Positions 28,078 through 37,842 are shown, counted from the stretch's first letter. The stretch: 64,000 nt of DNA from Capsulimonadaceae bacterium (GCA_031292625.1 JARLGU010000019.1:490301-554300), one strand, 5' to 3'. Made by a program: numbers and translations. Notes: a model not told the origin generated them from the sequence alone.

Positions 28078-28917
28078 ATGACTTCAACCCTATCTGAAAT
28101 GCGTCCGGCCAGCCTATCGGCGACGGAGATCGCCCGGTTCCACGAGGACGGATACTATATCGCGCGAGGGCTCTTTTCACCCGAGGAGGCTGCCCTGATC
28201 CGCGATGCGTTCATGGAACAGTCGAAGGACGGTCCCGTCCCAGGCTTGTCGGAGATACGCGGCGAATACACGAAAGACGATCCGCTCTCGTATTATCCGC
28301 GCATGATGTTCCCAGCGGACCACCCAGAGTTTGCCGTCGGCCCCGTGGCCAAGCAATTCATGCTAGACCAGCGGATCTACGTTATCTTGCGGGATCTGAT
28401 GGGAGAGGAGCCGGTAGCGGCGCAGTCGATGTTCTACTTCAAGCCTCCCGGAGCGCGCGGACAGGCGATGCACCAGGACAACTTCTACTTGCGCGTCAAG
28501 CCCGGCACGTGCATGGCGGCGTGGATCGCGGTGGATGACGCCGACGAGGAGAACGGCGGCATGTGCGTTATTCCCGGCACGCACACGATGGATGTCGTTT
28601 GCCCCGCCGCCGCCGACCGCGACAAGTATTTCACGCACGACTACGTGGCGACGCCCGGCAAGGAACCAAAAGCGGCGAATATGTCCGCGGGCGACTGTCT
28701 CTTTTTCAACGGCAGCCTTGTCCACGGCTCGTCGCCAAACAGTTCCACGGAGCGATTCCGCCGGTCGCTGATTCTGCACTACGTCCCTGAATCGAGCATC
28801 GAACTCTCCGCAGGCTACGGGAACCCTCGCCGATTCGACGACACGCCGGTCAGAATTCCGCCGGCGACAGGCGGCGGCCCGTGCGGCGGCGAGGTCGTGC
28901 CAATGGGGCCGCATTAA
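28078..28917 (+). CDS. Phytanoyl-CoA dioxygenase (PhyH) family protein
   Basis: 279 aa from the ATG at 28078, with GAAAGGA 8 bases upstream. Iron ligands H132 and D134 in MHQDN, distal H216 in LVHGSSPN and arginine at about 228 for 2-oxoglutarate. WIAVDDADEENGGMCVIPGTH is typical for the family. Paralogue of the protein at 1973-2722. Divergent from the AraC regulator, with which it shares an AT-rich promoter region. Substrate unknown. Confidence 0.9.
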   Translation: MTSTLSEMRPASLSATEIARFHEDGYYIARGLFSPEEAALIRDAFMEQSKDGPVPGLSEIRGEYTKDDPLSYYPRMMFPADHPEFAVGPVAKQFMLDQRIYVILRDLMGEEPVAAQSMFYFKPPGARGQAMHQDNFYLRVKPGTCMAAWIAVDDADEENGGMCVIPGTHTMDVVCPAAADRDKYFTHDYVATPGKEPKAANMSAGDCLFFNGSLVHGSSPNSSTERFRRSLILHYVPESSIELSAGYGNPRRFDDTPVRIPPATGGGPCGGEVVPMGPH

Positions 28918-29071
28918 CGCAAGGCAAGCCGGGATGCTTCGCAGAAAGGAAGATGCTTTGGTGACAGCGTCTGTTTCTCTTGCCCTGGCGAATGCGCGCC
29001 TCGATCTACATAACCGCTGCCCCCGATGCGCCAACGCGGACTTCGGAGGCGGCGATCTCAATGCCGGTAAA

Positions 29072-30145
29072 TCACCCGAGGAACGGGTTCGCGGCGCGCA
29101 GGACGCGATTGTTCTCCAGGCTCTCATCAGCTTCATTGAACAGAACCCACCGGGCATCCGGCGTGAACACGGGGTGTGGATGCGATGGATGGCTGCGTAA
29201 GCGGCTGCGCGAGACGAAGCGGCGCTCGCCCGTGCTGACATCGGCCACTACGACGTCGCTGATTTGGGCAGCATTCTCCCAACCGCGCCCCGAGGCGTCG
29301 TGCGGCCCTGTCGTATCGATCGCCAGCCAACGGCCGTCGAGACTGACGTTAACATGCCAGTCGCGATCGCTCTCGGTAACGAGGCGCTGCGGACGACCGT
29401 CGGGGAAGACCTCATAGATGCCTCGCGGACGGCCCATCGACTGTCCATAGGCCACGACGAAGGCGGAACGGTCATGAAATGCCCATCGCTCATGCCCTGC
29501 AGAAATTCGCCGTTCGGGATCATCCCAGTGCTGGTCGAATATGCATCGCGCGCCCGCGGAATCTCCGGTTGGCGCCGCCCACACCCGATCGGGCGTCTCG
29601 TCGCACGGTCCCTCATGGCAAAAGCCGACCCAGGCCGGATCGAATGGGCTGTACTGGGCGTGACCAAGCCAGAAATCGACTTCATGGCGCCAGGTTTCCT
29701 TGCCGGAAGCAAGGTCGACCTCGATAAATCCATGACGCGCGCCGTGGCGCAGCATGACCAGAGCGCGCCGCGCGTCGTTGCGCAGGTTCGGCAACTCGTG
29801 CAACTCATCGCCGTCCGCGCCGCGATAGACAGCCTCAGCGGACGAGGATCCGGTCGGATCCATCACCCAAAGCGTGTTATCGCCGACATATGCGAGAACA
29901 TGTCCATCGGGCGACACGTCGAACTCGCGCGATGGACGTCTCTCGTCGCAGAGACCGGTCCGCATCGGGGCGATCGGCGTGGTCTCGCCGGTCGCGACGT
30001 CGCAGCGCAACAGATAGTGGCCGTCTTGACGGCGTTCGCCTAAAATGACGAAGCGGCCATCATCGATAAAACCATTGGCGTGTGGATAGGTTAGGTAGCG
30101 GTTTTCGTCGAACCGGCTAAGAGGCGTAACAGAAATTTCGGACAT
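29072..30145 (-). CDS. ogl: Oligogalacturonate lyase, PL22 family
   Basis: 357 aa, seven-bladed propeller. PL22 landmarks are clear: GHAQYSPFDP with H162, GFCHEGP with H177, and the C-terminal SHPSHPHPVFTPDARWVLF that carries metal-binding histidines. The family cleaves short unsaturated galacturonides from pectin in the cytoplasm, and no signal peptide is present here, as expected. GGAGAG precedes the ATG. Lies 331 bp downstream of an AraC gene on the same strand. Confidence 0.85.
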   Translation of the reverse strand: MSEISVTPLSRFDENRYLTYPHANGFIDDGRFVILGERRQDGHYLLRCDVATGETTPIAPMRTGLCDERRPSREFDVSPDGHVLAYVGDNTLWVMDPTGSSSAEAVYRGADGDELHELPNLRNDARRALVMLRHGARHGFIEVDLASGKETWRHEVDFWLGHAQYSPFDPAWVGFCHEGPCDETPDRVWAAPTGDSAGARCIFDQHWDDPERRISAGHERWAFHDRSAFVVAYGQSMGRPRGIYEVFPDGRPQRLVTESDRDWHVNVSLDGRWLAIDTTGPHDASGRGWENAAQISDVVVADVSTGERRFVSRSRLRSHPSHPHPVFTPDARWVLFNEADESLENNRVLRAANPFLG

Positions 30146-30476
30146 GAGACTTCTCTCCGATCCCGGCGCGCAGGGTGCTCAGTGGTCAATCCGCGCCAGT
30201 GCAGGAGCAGGTTCGCCGCTACGTCGGCAAATGCCTGCCCAATTTGGGATTTGGCAGTGCGCCTCCCCCCAACACTCGCTTGCTAACGCTCGTCTCGCGC
30301 TTTAAACTTTTCGTCACCCGTCTGTATCCTCCAGAGGGACGCCAGCGCCGTCCGCGGAGGACGCCCAAGCGGCGATCGCAACTTACCCGTTGCGGTCTCC
30401 GCGAATGTGCTGGAAGATTTGCTAAGTCGGGCCTGCTCGCAATCGTACATGTGGCCGAACAGCCCGCTACGAAGCG
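30146..30476. other. Intergenic region upstream of the PL22 gene, no gene supported
   Basis: 331 bp between the PL22 start and the AraC stop. A 101-aa plus-strand frame (30175-30480) is basic and low-complexity without motifs, so I do not call it. The lyase promoter must lie here, but I see no consensus pair. Confidence 0.5.
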
Positions 30477-31421
30477 CTAGCTTTCAGCCTCATCGGAGTC
30501 AAAGTCCCGCCCCTCAAAGATGCTGCGCTGCTGGCGGCGGTAGTCTTGCGGACTTATGCCAAAATGGCGTTTGAACGCCTTTGAAAGCGCAAAGGGCGAC
30601 GTGTAGCCGACGCCGTGGGCGACGTATTCCAGCTTATGGCCGGTATGCGCGAGAAGGTCCTGCGCGCGCTGGAGGCGCTGAAGGGTTAAAACGCCCATCG
30701 GGGTCGTCTGGTGGAACTGCTGGACGACGCGGTGCAGGTGCGACGGAGACAGGGCGATCTCCGCGGCCATCTCGTCGATCGTCCACGCGCGCTGAAGTTC
30801 CCGCCCCACCCTTTCCCAGAGAACGCTGAGCCGCTGCCGCATATCGTCGCTCGTCGATTCGCCCCCACGATGGAGCCGGCGGTCGAGGAAGATGCCCAGG
30901 ATCTCGGCGAAATGCCGCCCCATTTGAACGTTATCCTGCATAGGCGTTGACGATTCGCTAATCAATCCTTGCATCACATGCACCATCCTGCCCGATTGCC
31001 CCGGCATACGCATATGCGGGCGCGCCGTCTCCAAATGTCGCCACAATGCGCCCCGGCGAATGGAAAACCACATCGTCTCCCAGCCGTCAGCGCCCACCGT
31101 GATTGTATGCGAGCAGCCGGCCGGAGCCACCCACAGAGTATTCGCCGCCAATATCCAGCTGCCGTCTTGCCGCGAGCTCAGCGCCAGACCGCTGATCGTG
31201 TAAATCACGGCGTGATACGCAGGGTTCTCATGGTCGATCGCAACGCCAGGCGCATAGTGGCTCAACCCGGCTCTGACGATCCCGCGAGCGACAAGCGGCG
31301 ACGAGCCTTCAAATCCCATCGGGACGACTGTCTCGGAACGAGGATCGCCAATGAGAGTGCCGGATATGTTTGTACGAGTATCGACCATTGCAATGGCCCC
31401 ACCATGCGAGTATGATGACAT
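30477..31421 (-). CDS. AraC-family transcriptional regulator
   Basis: 314 aa. Cupin-like N-terminal half (HYAPGVAIDHENPAYHAVIYTISG; WVAPAGCSHTITVG). The C-terminal 100 residues are the AraC DNA-binding region (WTIDEMAAEIALSPSHLHRVVQQF, then YTSPFALSKAFKRHFGISPQDYRRQ). Start uncertain: ATG 31421 and ATG 31388 both lack a ribosome binding site. Divergent from the sulfatase at 31549 and upstream of the PL22 gene, so it may control both. Confidence 0.88.
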   Translation of the reverse strand: MSSYSHGGAIAMVDTRTNISGTLIGDPRSETVVPMGFEGSSPLVARGIVRAGLSHYAPGVAIDHENPAYHAVIYTISGLALSSRQDGSWILAANTLWVAPAGCSHTITVGADGWETMWFSIRRGALWRHLETARPHMRMPGQSGRMVHVMQGLISESSTPMQDNVQMGRHFAEILGIFLDRRLHRGGESTSDDMRQRLSVLWERVGRELQRAWTIDEMAAEIALSPSHLHRVVQQFHQTTPMGVLTLQRLQRAQDLLAHTGHKLEYVAHGVGYTSPFALSKAFKRHFGISPQDYRRQQRSIFEGRDFDSDEAES

Positions 31422-31548
31422 TAAATACGCGGCGCGGACCGGATCACCTGCTTCGCCTGATTTCTTTTTCGACGGGTGGTCCTGGTTGCGGAAGTGCGCT
31501 CCAATCCAATTCGCCCGAAACTACGCTGCGACAAGCAAGGAGATCTCA

Positions 31549-33051
31549 ATGAAGGCAGTCATCGTCATGTTTGACTCGCTCAACCGGCACATGCTTCCGC
31601 CGTACGGCTGCGACGACGTCCATGCGCCGAACTTCTCGCGCCTCGCCAATCATACCGCGACGTTCGATGCGTCGTATGTTTGCTCGATGCCCTGCATGCC
31701 CGCGCGGCGGGATTTTCACACGGGGCGTCCACATTTCCTGCACCGCGATTGGGGACCTCTCGAACCGTTCGATGACTCAGTGCCGGCAATACTGACGGAA
31801 AACGGCGTCTACACGCACCTGGTGACCGACCACTATCACTACTTCGAGGATGGCGGCGCGACCTATCATAACCGATACTCGTCGTGGGACGTCGTGCGCG
31901 GACAGGAGTTCGACGCGTGGACCGGACAAGTGCGGCCGCCGGACATGCCGGATGCCCTCGGCGCAATGAAGGACAATACGTCGGAAATGATGCGGCGTCA
32001 CCTGAACAACCGGAAGCGAATGCGCAATGAGGAAGACCTGCCGCAGGCGAAAACGTTCCGCGCTGGCATCGATTTTTTGCGCGACAACGCTCATGAGGAC
32101 AGTTGGCTGCTCCAGATCGAAACATTCGATCCTCACGAACCATTTCTATCCCATCGCAAATACAAGGACCTCTATCCGGACAACCACGAAGGCCCTGAGT
32201 TCTATTGGCCAAAGTACGACAAGGTCTCCGAAACGCAGGACGAGTTCGAGCACTGCCGGAACGAGTACAAGGCGCTGCTGTCCATGTGCGATGCGCATCT
32301 TGGCGACGTGCTGGATGTCTTCGACGAGCTCAACCTGTGGGACGACACGATGTTGATCGTCTGGACCGACCACGGCTTCCTGCTTGGCGAACACGGCTGG
32401 TGGGCTAAAGTCGTCATGCCATGGTACGACGAGCTAGCGCGTACGCCATTTTTCGTGTGGGACCCGCGAACAAAAGTCCAAGGGGAGCGCCGCAGCGCGC
32501 TCGTCCAACCGGCCATCGATCTTGGACCGACCCTGCTGGACTACTTTGGCCTCAACGCCGCCCAGGACATGCTTGGCAAGAACCTCGGGCCGGTCATCGA
32601 AAACGACATCCCATTGCGAGATGCCGCCATATTCGGTATCTTTGGGAGCGCCGTAAACGTCACAGACGGTCGATATGTCTACATGCGTTCGGACGCCAAA
32701 CATGAATCGCAGCTGTACGAGTACACCGTGATGCCAACCTACATGACCCGCCGCTTCCCTCTGCAGCCGCTCGCCGGCGCACAACTTTCGGAACCGCTCT
32801 CGTTTACCAAAGGCTGCCGCATACTGCGCCTTCCCGTCAGCGGCCCGCGGTTCCCTGCCGACGCCGAAGGCGGCATCCCGGAAGCCGACCAGACGCGTCT
32901 GTACGATCTCGCGACCGACCCGCATCAGGCTGCGCCCATCACGGACAAGGTGATCGAGACGCGAATGACCGGCCTGCTGATCGATCTGATGAAGCAATGC
33001 GACGCACCGCGGGAACAGTATGAACGGCTGGGGCTAAGATTGCCGGATTAG
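31549..33051 (+). CDS. Cytoplasmic-type sulfatase (Cys formylglycine class)
   Basis: 500 aa from the ATG at 31549, chosen for AAGGAG upstream and because the family starts here (MKAVIVMFDSLNRHMLPPYG). The active site is C49-M-P-A-R53, the CxPxR motif in which cysteine is oxidised to formylglycine. Metal ligands appear in FDSLN and TDHGFLLGEHGWW. No signal peptide. Removes sulfate from a sugar; substrate unknown. Distinct in length and sequence from the three tandem sulfatases at 40812-45864. The formylglycine-generating enzyme is not in the window. Confidence 0.9.
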   Translation: MKAVIVMFDSLNRHMLPPYGCDDVHAPNFSRLANHTATFDASYVCSMPCMPARRDFHTGRPHFLHRDWGPLEPFDDSVPAILTENGVYTHLVTDHYHYFEDGGATYHNRYSSWDVVRGQEFDAWTGQVRPPDMPDALGAMKDNTSEMMRRHLNNRKRMRNEEDLPQAKTFRAGIDFLRDNAHEDSWLLQIETFDPHEPFLSHRKYKDLYPDNHEGPEFYWPKYDKVSETQDEFEHCRNEYKALLSMCDAHLGDVLDVFDELNLWDDTMLIVWTDHGFLLGEHGWWAKVVMPWYDELARTPFFVWDPRTKVQGERRSALVQPAIDLGPTLLDYFGLNAAQDMLGKNLGPVIENDIPLRDAAIFGIFGSAVNVTDGRYVYMRSDAKHESQLYEYTVMPTYMTRRFPLQPLAGAQLSEPLSFTKGCRILRLPVSGPRFPADAEGGIPEADQTRLYDLATDPHQAAPITDKVIETRMTGLLIDLMKQCDAPREQYERLGLRLPD

Positions 33052-33125
33052 GCGAAGAGTTCGGGTGCAGGCTTACGCGAAGAAAGTGGCAGGAATCGCC
33101 GTTGCTGGTGTCGCAACAGCTTGTC

Positions 33126-33977
33126 ATGAAGGCTGAACTCATTGTTAACGACCATTGCGAGTTGGCGGAAGGGCCTTTATGGAATCCCGACGACAACTCG
33201 CTTTACTGGGTAGACATCCACGCGGGGCGCATCTACCGCTACGATCCGTCCACTGGTCAGCGCGCGCTCGTTTTCGCAGGCGACAAGGTCGGCGGGATAA
33301 CGCTCCAGGACAACGGCGCTTTTCTTCTTTTTATGAACCACGGCGGCATCCGCCAGTTGAAGGACGGCATACTTACCTCGCTGATCGACGAAATCCCGGA
33401 CGAGCGTGAAACGCGTTTTAACGATATCATCGCCGATCCGGCGGGACGTGTCCTCTGCGGCCTGATGCCCACCGAAAACCGGCTTGGCAACCTTTACCGC
33501 CTCGATACCGGCGGACAACTCACGCTGCTCCTTACGGGGATCGGCTGCTCCAATGGACTGGCGTTCACGAACGGGAACAAGCAGGTCTACTACACGGATT
33601 CGGCGCGCAAAGAGATTTATTTGTACGACTACGATGTTCGATCCGGGTCGATGACGAACCGGCGGATCTTTTGGAAGTCAGAAACATCGATTCCCGATGG
33701 CCTGACAATCGATGCGGACGGTTGCATCTGGAGCGCGCAATGGGGCGGCTCATCGGTCATCCGCCTTCGCCCCGATGGAGTAGAGGACGGCCGGATCGAA
33801 ATTCCTGGCGCGCAAAATGTCACATCGTGCATTTTCGGCGGCGACGGCCTGACCGACCTGTATATTACGACAGCGAGACAGGAGGACGAAGGCTCGCCCA
33901 ATGCGGGCGGCATTTTTCATGCCCGTCCCGGCGTCGCAGGCGTCCCAGAATATCGCTCACGCATAAGAGTGGAGTAG
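33126..33977 (+). CDS. SMP-30/gluconolactonase/LRE family protein
   Basis: 283 aa from the ATG at 33126. Six-bladed propeller with the family's metal site: E15 in LAEGPLW, asparagine in CSNGLAF and aspartate in IPDGLTID. Members hydrolyse sugar lactones such as gluconolactone. It follows the sulfatase by 74 bp on the same strand, suggesting a shared sugar pathway. An upstream in-frame start at 33102 is possible but has no better signal. Confidence 0.88.
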   Translation: MKAELIVNDHCELAEGPLWNPDDNSLYWVDIHAGRIYRYDPSTGQRALVFAGDKVGGITLQDNGAFLLFMNHGGIRQLKDGILTSLIDEIPDERETRFNDIIADPAGRVLCGLMPTENRLGNLYRLDTGGQLTLLLTGIGCSNGLAFTNGNKQVYYTDSARKEIYLYDYDVRSGSMTNRRIFWKSETSIPDGLTIDADGCIWSAQWGGSSVIRLRPDGVEDGRIEIPGAQNVTSCIFGGDGLTDLYITTARQEDEGSPNAGGIFHARPGVAGVPEYRSRIRVE

Positions 33978-34103
33978 GCGCTTAAGAAAGGTTGCATTCA
34001 CACAAAGGCTAAAGATCGCAACGCTTGCAATTGCGCACCATATGGGGGTACAAAAGCGACGGCGTTATGATTAGCAGAAATGATCATGCAGGCTATCGGG
34101 TAC

Positions 34104-34211
34104 ACTGCCGGAACTGCTTGATCTAGGGCAGGGATGCTGGAGAGGTGAACCTCCGAGACCAGTATCCTTAGCTCGCGGCCCTGGTGGATTCGTCCACCAG
34201 GGCTGTTTTGT
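34104..34211 (+). ncRNA. Candidate structured small RNA ending in an intrinsic terminator
   Basis: The gap after the SMP-30 gene holds three successive hairpins on the plus strand: CTGCC/GGCAG (about 34104-34130), GGATGCTGG/CCAGTATCC (34132-34167, with an inner GAGG-TGAA-CCTC hairpin) and the terminator at 34178-34203. This is more structure than a simple 3' end needs. No known RNA family recognised; it could also be a long structured 3' untranslated region. Confidence 0.45.
34178..34211 (+). terminator. Rho-independent terminator
   Basis: Perfect 11-bp stem GCCCTGGTGGA/TCCACCAGGGC with a TTCG tetraloop, followed by TGTTTTGT. Oriented for plus-strand transcription; it also lies 45 bp beyond the convergent minus-strand gene. 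Confidence 0.85.
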
Positions 34212-34255
34212 GCGATTGCCAGAGCATGGGTTCCCGCAGCGGGCGGCGGAACCGA

Positions 34256-36280
34256 TCAGATCGGGAACGTCCGATAGCCGGGCTGGCCTGTGATCACGAA
34301 GTAGAGCGACCAAAGGCCGGAGATTGCGTAATCGCCGAGCACAAGGCCCAGGAAGAACGGCAGTGCGTTGCGATACGAGCCAGCGCCGCCGAATCGCAGG
34401 ATGAGGCTCTTCGCGAGCCAGCCGAGCATCACCGCAAACCAGATCCACGTCATGGTATCCGTGTTCCCAATCGCATAGCCAATTGGATGAAGCGGCCACC
34501 ATACGAACTGCGTCCGCATCACGCTTAGCAGGGTGACGACGATCAGGCCCGTGAGCGCCCCGCTGATTTTGGGCGCGTCCATCGGCTTGGGCGTATTGAG
34601 CTGATTCTGCAACGTGTCAAACGGATAGTGGCCTAGCGATGTTCGCCAGTCGTTGACCGCGGCGGATGCTGCGCCGTAGTGATAATAGATCCCAAGGCAA
34701 CTGCCCCACGCCGCGATGGTACCCACGACGACCGCGACGCCGAGAGCTGCCGTGAGCGCGCGCGGGTTAATCGCCTTGCGTTGGCCGCCGCCCATCATTT
34801 TCATCGACTCGAGCTGGATCGTTTGCGGCTGGCAGCGCCAGTCGGCGTCGAACCACTGTAAGAACGCGAAGCCGGTCAGTTCCTGGCGGCTGAACGACTC
34901 GGTTCCCATCAGGCTGATCATCGTTCCATGCGACAGCCCCGACGGCCCCTGCCCCCACGGCAAGCCGGCCTCGGCCCGGATGCGCGTAAACGCCAGCGCA
35001 AGCACAAAGAACAGCGCAAAGAATATGGCGCTGGTCAACACTCCGAGCCCCATCGCGGCGCCGAAAACGATCAGCAGCACCGCTGTGACGGCCAATCCCA
35101 CGAGAGCCGTGCGATAGCTGATCGGCTCGTCCGAATCGTCCACGGTGCGATCGTTGAGCAGCGCGCGGCGGCAGGCTCCCCGCAAGTGTTTCCGCCCCAA
35201 CCAGAGGCTGAACAACGCCAGGCCGACGAATGCGCCAAAGCCCTGCTGAGCCGTATACGGCATCTGCGCAAGCGCCGGTCCAGCCGAAGCATCGCGAAAG
35301 CCGAGCGCGGTGCACGCAACGGCTTCAAACTTGCTGAGCAGATAAAAGAACCAGCACGAAAACGAAACATCCAGCGACAGAAGATAGGTAAGGCCAATGA
35401 CCAGGGGGTAGAACGCCATCGTCGTATAGCCCATCGCATTCCAAGGCGGCGTCGTAAAGTTTTGGCCGAGATCAAGCGACTTCTCCGGTTTGATCGGGAA
35501 GTAGGGCATATTCGGCGCAACCGTAAAGTGAATCGTCGCGATCGTTTCGAGAATGATCGCGATGCCCGCTCCCGCCCAGAACAGACGGTTTGTCCAGAGT
35601 GCGGTTGCCCCGCCATCTTTCGTGATCTCCATCGGCACCTGAACAATCGGAAATGTGAGGCGCTCGTTATCCACCCATTGCCTGCGCATGAGAGTTGCAA
35701 TACAATAAAGGCAGAACAACAGGACAAACAGGAACGCGGACCAAACGCAGATCGCGCCCGCCCATCCCATCAGGTGCGGGATCGTGAAGAAGCTGCTGCG
35801 ACCGGAATAGTACTCCGGAATCACGCTCGGATCGGGCACGGCCCATTTGCGAATGAAATGGAACCACTGATCCCACCTGTTCTGCGGCGTCGCAAAATAC
35901 GACCAGCCGACAAGAGCCGGGTGCAGAAACTGCATCAACCCAATGCCGCCGATGTAGACTCCCAGCGTGTTCATGCTGTAGATCACGAGCAGCTCAAGCT
36001 GGGAAAAAGCGGCGCGGGGAGCGAACTTGCGGAGGAGGAGGTTCACGGCCACAAGCACGAGCAACGCGAACGTCGACGCCATCGGCAGCGACATCGCCGC
36101 AAGGTCCGGGCCGTTGGCGACGCTCTCGGTGTACTCCACCCAGAAGACGAGGATCGGGATCAATATCACCGAAACCACGATCGCGCGCAACGAAATCGTC
36201 GCCCATTGCGCGGACTCGACCGGCGCGATGTCTTGGTGCGCGCCATCAGCCCCACTGCCATCTCGTACACGACTAATCAT
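34256..36280 (-). CDS. Large polytopic membrane protein, DUF6785/DUF6784-like
   Basis: 674 aa from the ATG at 36280. At least twelve hydrophobic segments, beginning LRAIVVSVILIPILVFWV and including WSAFLFVLLFCLYCIATLM and GVAVVVGTIAAWGSCLGIYY. The order of conserved stretches (LVIYSMNTLGVYIGG; DNERLTFPIVQVP; LRFGGAGSYRNALPFFLGLVLGDY) is what I associate with DUF6785/6784 proteins of Planctomycetota and Armatimonadota; the name is from memory. Role unknown, possibly transport. GAAGGG precedes the start. Followed on the other strand by the terminator at 34178. Confidence 0.65.
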   Translation of the reverse strand: MISRVRDGSGADGAHQDIAPVESAQWATISLRAIVVSVILIPILVFWVEYTESVANGPDLAAMSLPMASTFALLVLVAVNLLLRKFAPRAAFSQLELLVIYSMNTLGVYIGGIGLMQFLHPALVGWSYFATPQNRWDQWFHFIRKWAVPDPSVIPEYYSGRSSFFTIPHLMGWAGAICVWSAFLFVLLFCLYCIATLMRRQWVDNERLTFPIVQVPMEITKDGGATALWTNRLFWAGAGIAIILETIATIHFTVAPNMPYFPIKPEKSLDLGQNFTTPPWNAMGYTTMAFYPLVIGLTYLLSLDVSFSCWFFYLLSKFEAVACTALGFRDASAGPALAQMPYTAQQGFGAFVGLALFSLWLGRKHLRGACRRALLNDRTVDDSDEPISYRTALVGLAVTAVLLIVFGAAMGLGVLTSAIFFALFFVLALAFTRIRAEAGLPWGQGPSGLSHGTMISLMGTESFSRQELTGFAFLQWFDADWRCQPQTIQLESMKMMGGGQRKAINPRALTAALGVAVVVGTIAAWGSCLGIYYHYGAASAAVNDWRTSLGHYPFDTLQNQLNTPKPMDAPKISGALTGLIVVTLLSVMRTQFVWWPLHPIGYAIGNTDTMTWIWFAVMLGWLAKSLILRFGGAGSYRNALPFFLGLVLGDYAISGLWSLYFVITGQPGYRTFPI

Positions 36281-36350
36281 TGTTCTAGAGAACCCTTCAG
36301 AGTAGCAATTCGCAACATCGCAGGCGTTTGATGCCGTGCGGTTAATAACT

Positions 36351-37406
36351 TCAGTCTGCCTCAAAATCCGCCAAGGGCGCCTTGAAGAAGTAGTGCGTTC
36401 GCGCCGAATCGACGGCCACGCAAAGCTGACGCTGCTCGCGATCGATAAATGCGTGCGGGTAGCAGATTGCCTGGCCAGGGATTGTCGCGTAAACAAGGTC
36501 GATCTTTACCGGCCATGTCTTGCAACCGTCATCGCTTATCCAGAGCGAAAGAGGAGTGCGGTGCTGCCAGCCAACCTTGTCGCTCGGATTGTGCAGCATG
36601 ATCACGCGCCGATCCCACGAAAGCAAGGTGACTTTCGAGTTGGCGCACGGAATATCGGACTGCACGGGCACGGACCATGTCAGCCCGCCGTCACGGCTCT
36701 CGGAGCGGTACTTCCACGGCGTCCCTTCAGCCCTCATCAACATCACCAGGTGATTTGGCGCTATCTCGACCGCATTCGGCTCCCATAAACTGAGATCCGC
36801 GCGAAGATTGCCGTGCAACGTGAACGTTTTGCCGCGATCGTCCGATCGCAAAGCGCCCGACATCATGCGCCACGAGTCGTGCGGATGATAGGCCTTGTCG
36901 ATTTTTCGCCAATTCCGATCGCCCAGCGCTTCCTGCCAGTAGACCGGGAAAACCCAACTTCCATTTTGCAAAACGATGCCCTGACGCACAATTACGCCGC
37001 TAAGGCCTCCCGGCAGACTGACCGGCTCCGACCATTGCCCTGTCTGCGCCGAATAAAACGAGCGAAATGTTTGCAATTCGAGATAGTGGCTCGCGGCATC
37101 GAATGCGTGTACAAAAAGACAGGGGCTGTCTCCGCCGGTAAAGAGCTCCGTCGCCCATACCCCGCGCGCATCGTGACGGAACAATACGTCCGGCGATGTC
37201 CACGTGAGCCCGTCGTCCAGGCTGCGCGTTCCAAGAACGACATTGTCATCGTGCGGCTCGGTCGGTCCGCCGGAATAGACGGCGCAGAAGAGCGATCCGT
37301 CCGGCATCCGGCGCAGAACGGGTTCGCGCCCCATTTGCCATTCACCGTGAGCTCGAAAAATGACAGAGGGCTGGTAACGAAAGGAATATCCGTCAAGGGT
37401 GATCAT
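36351..37406 (-). CDS. BNR/Asp-box sialidase-fold protein
   Basis: 351 aa from the ATG at 37406. Four Asp-box motifs are visible (SLDDGLTW, SDDRGKTF, SRDGGLTW, SDDGCKTW), which define the six-bladed sialidase fold. The early GREPVLRRMPDGSL resembles the substrate-side start of exo-sialidase-like proteins. No signal peptide seen. Activity on sialic acid is not established; many such proteins act on other glycans. It lies 70 bp upstream of the DUF6785-like gene on the same strand, so the two may be one unit. Confidence 0.75.
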   Translation of the reverse strand: MITLDGYSFRYQPSVIFRAHGEWQMGREPVLRRMPDGSLFCAVYSGGPTEPHDDNVVLGTRSLDDGLTWTSPDVLFRHDARGVWATELFTGGDSPCLFVHAFDAASHYLELQTFRSFYSAQTGQWSEPVSLPGGLSGVIVRQGIVLQNGSWVFPVYWQEALGDRNWRKIDKAYHPHDSWRMMSGALRSDDRGKTFTLHGNLRADLSLWEPNAVEIAPNHLVMLMRAEGTPWKYRSESRDGGLTWSVPVQSDIPCANSKVTLLSWDRRVIMLHNPSDKVGWQHRTPLSLWISDDGCKTWPVKIDLVYATIPGQAICYPHAFIDREQRQLCVAVDSARTHYFFKAPLADFEAD

Positions 37407-37528
37407 TGAATAACCGTTGGATCGTGCAGACGCGGCCTCGCCGCGCCGCCGAATGGCGTCCGCCAAGGGAAATGGCAAGTCCAATTATAAGCGATTCGCC
37501 TGCGAACTGCAAGCCCCTAAGTCTCAGC

Positions 37529-37776
37529 GTGCGTAAGAAATCGAAAGGTCTTGTAAGACGGCTCCCCGGCCGCCGTGGCCGTTTTTGAAAAAGGGCCGTC
37601 ACAGCGGTTCCACTGCTTCACGATGTGCTCTGGGATCGGACGATAACGGCAAAAGGCCGTACGCGTGTTGACGAGGCATCGTAAATCACCGCCGTAAACG
37701 AGGCGCGGGCAAAAAATCGCCCCGGCGGCACGAGCCGTCCTGAATCTTTCTCGCAATACGCCAGTTTATTACACAC
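37529..37776 (-). repeat. MITE-like dispersed repeat, copy C
   Basis: Opposite orientation to copies A and B. The 187-bp core is 37555-37741, bounded by AAGACGGCTC and GAGCCGTCCT. The outer ends read GTGCGTAAG and TATTACACAC. About 90% identical to copy B over the core. It fills most of the 541-bp gap between the BNR and GH20 genes. Confidence 0.78.
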
Positions 37777-37842
37777 TTTCAGGCAAATCGACTACGCGTA
37801 GTCTCTTCCACCGGACAACTGTCAAATGCGCTCGCCAAACAA

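Noticed and set aside
30175..30480. 101-aa plus-strand frame
   Set aside because: Low-complexity basic composition, no start signal, overlaps the AraC stop on the other strand.
34928..36331. 467-aa open frame on the plus strand
   Set aside because: Antisense to the DUF6785-like membrane protein; extreme Arg/Gln/His content is typical of a shadow frame.
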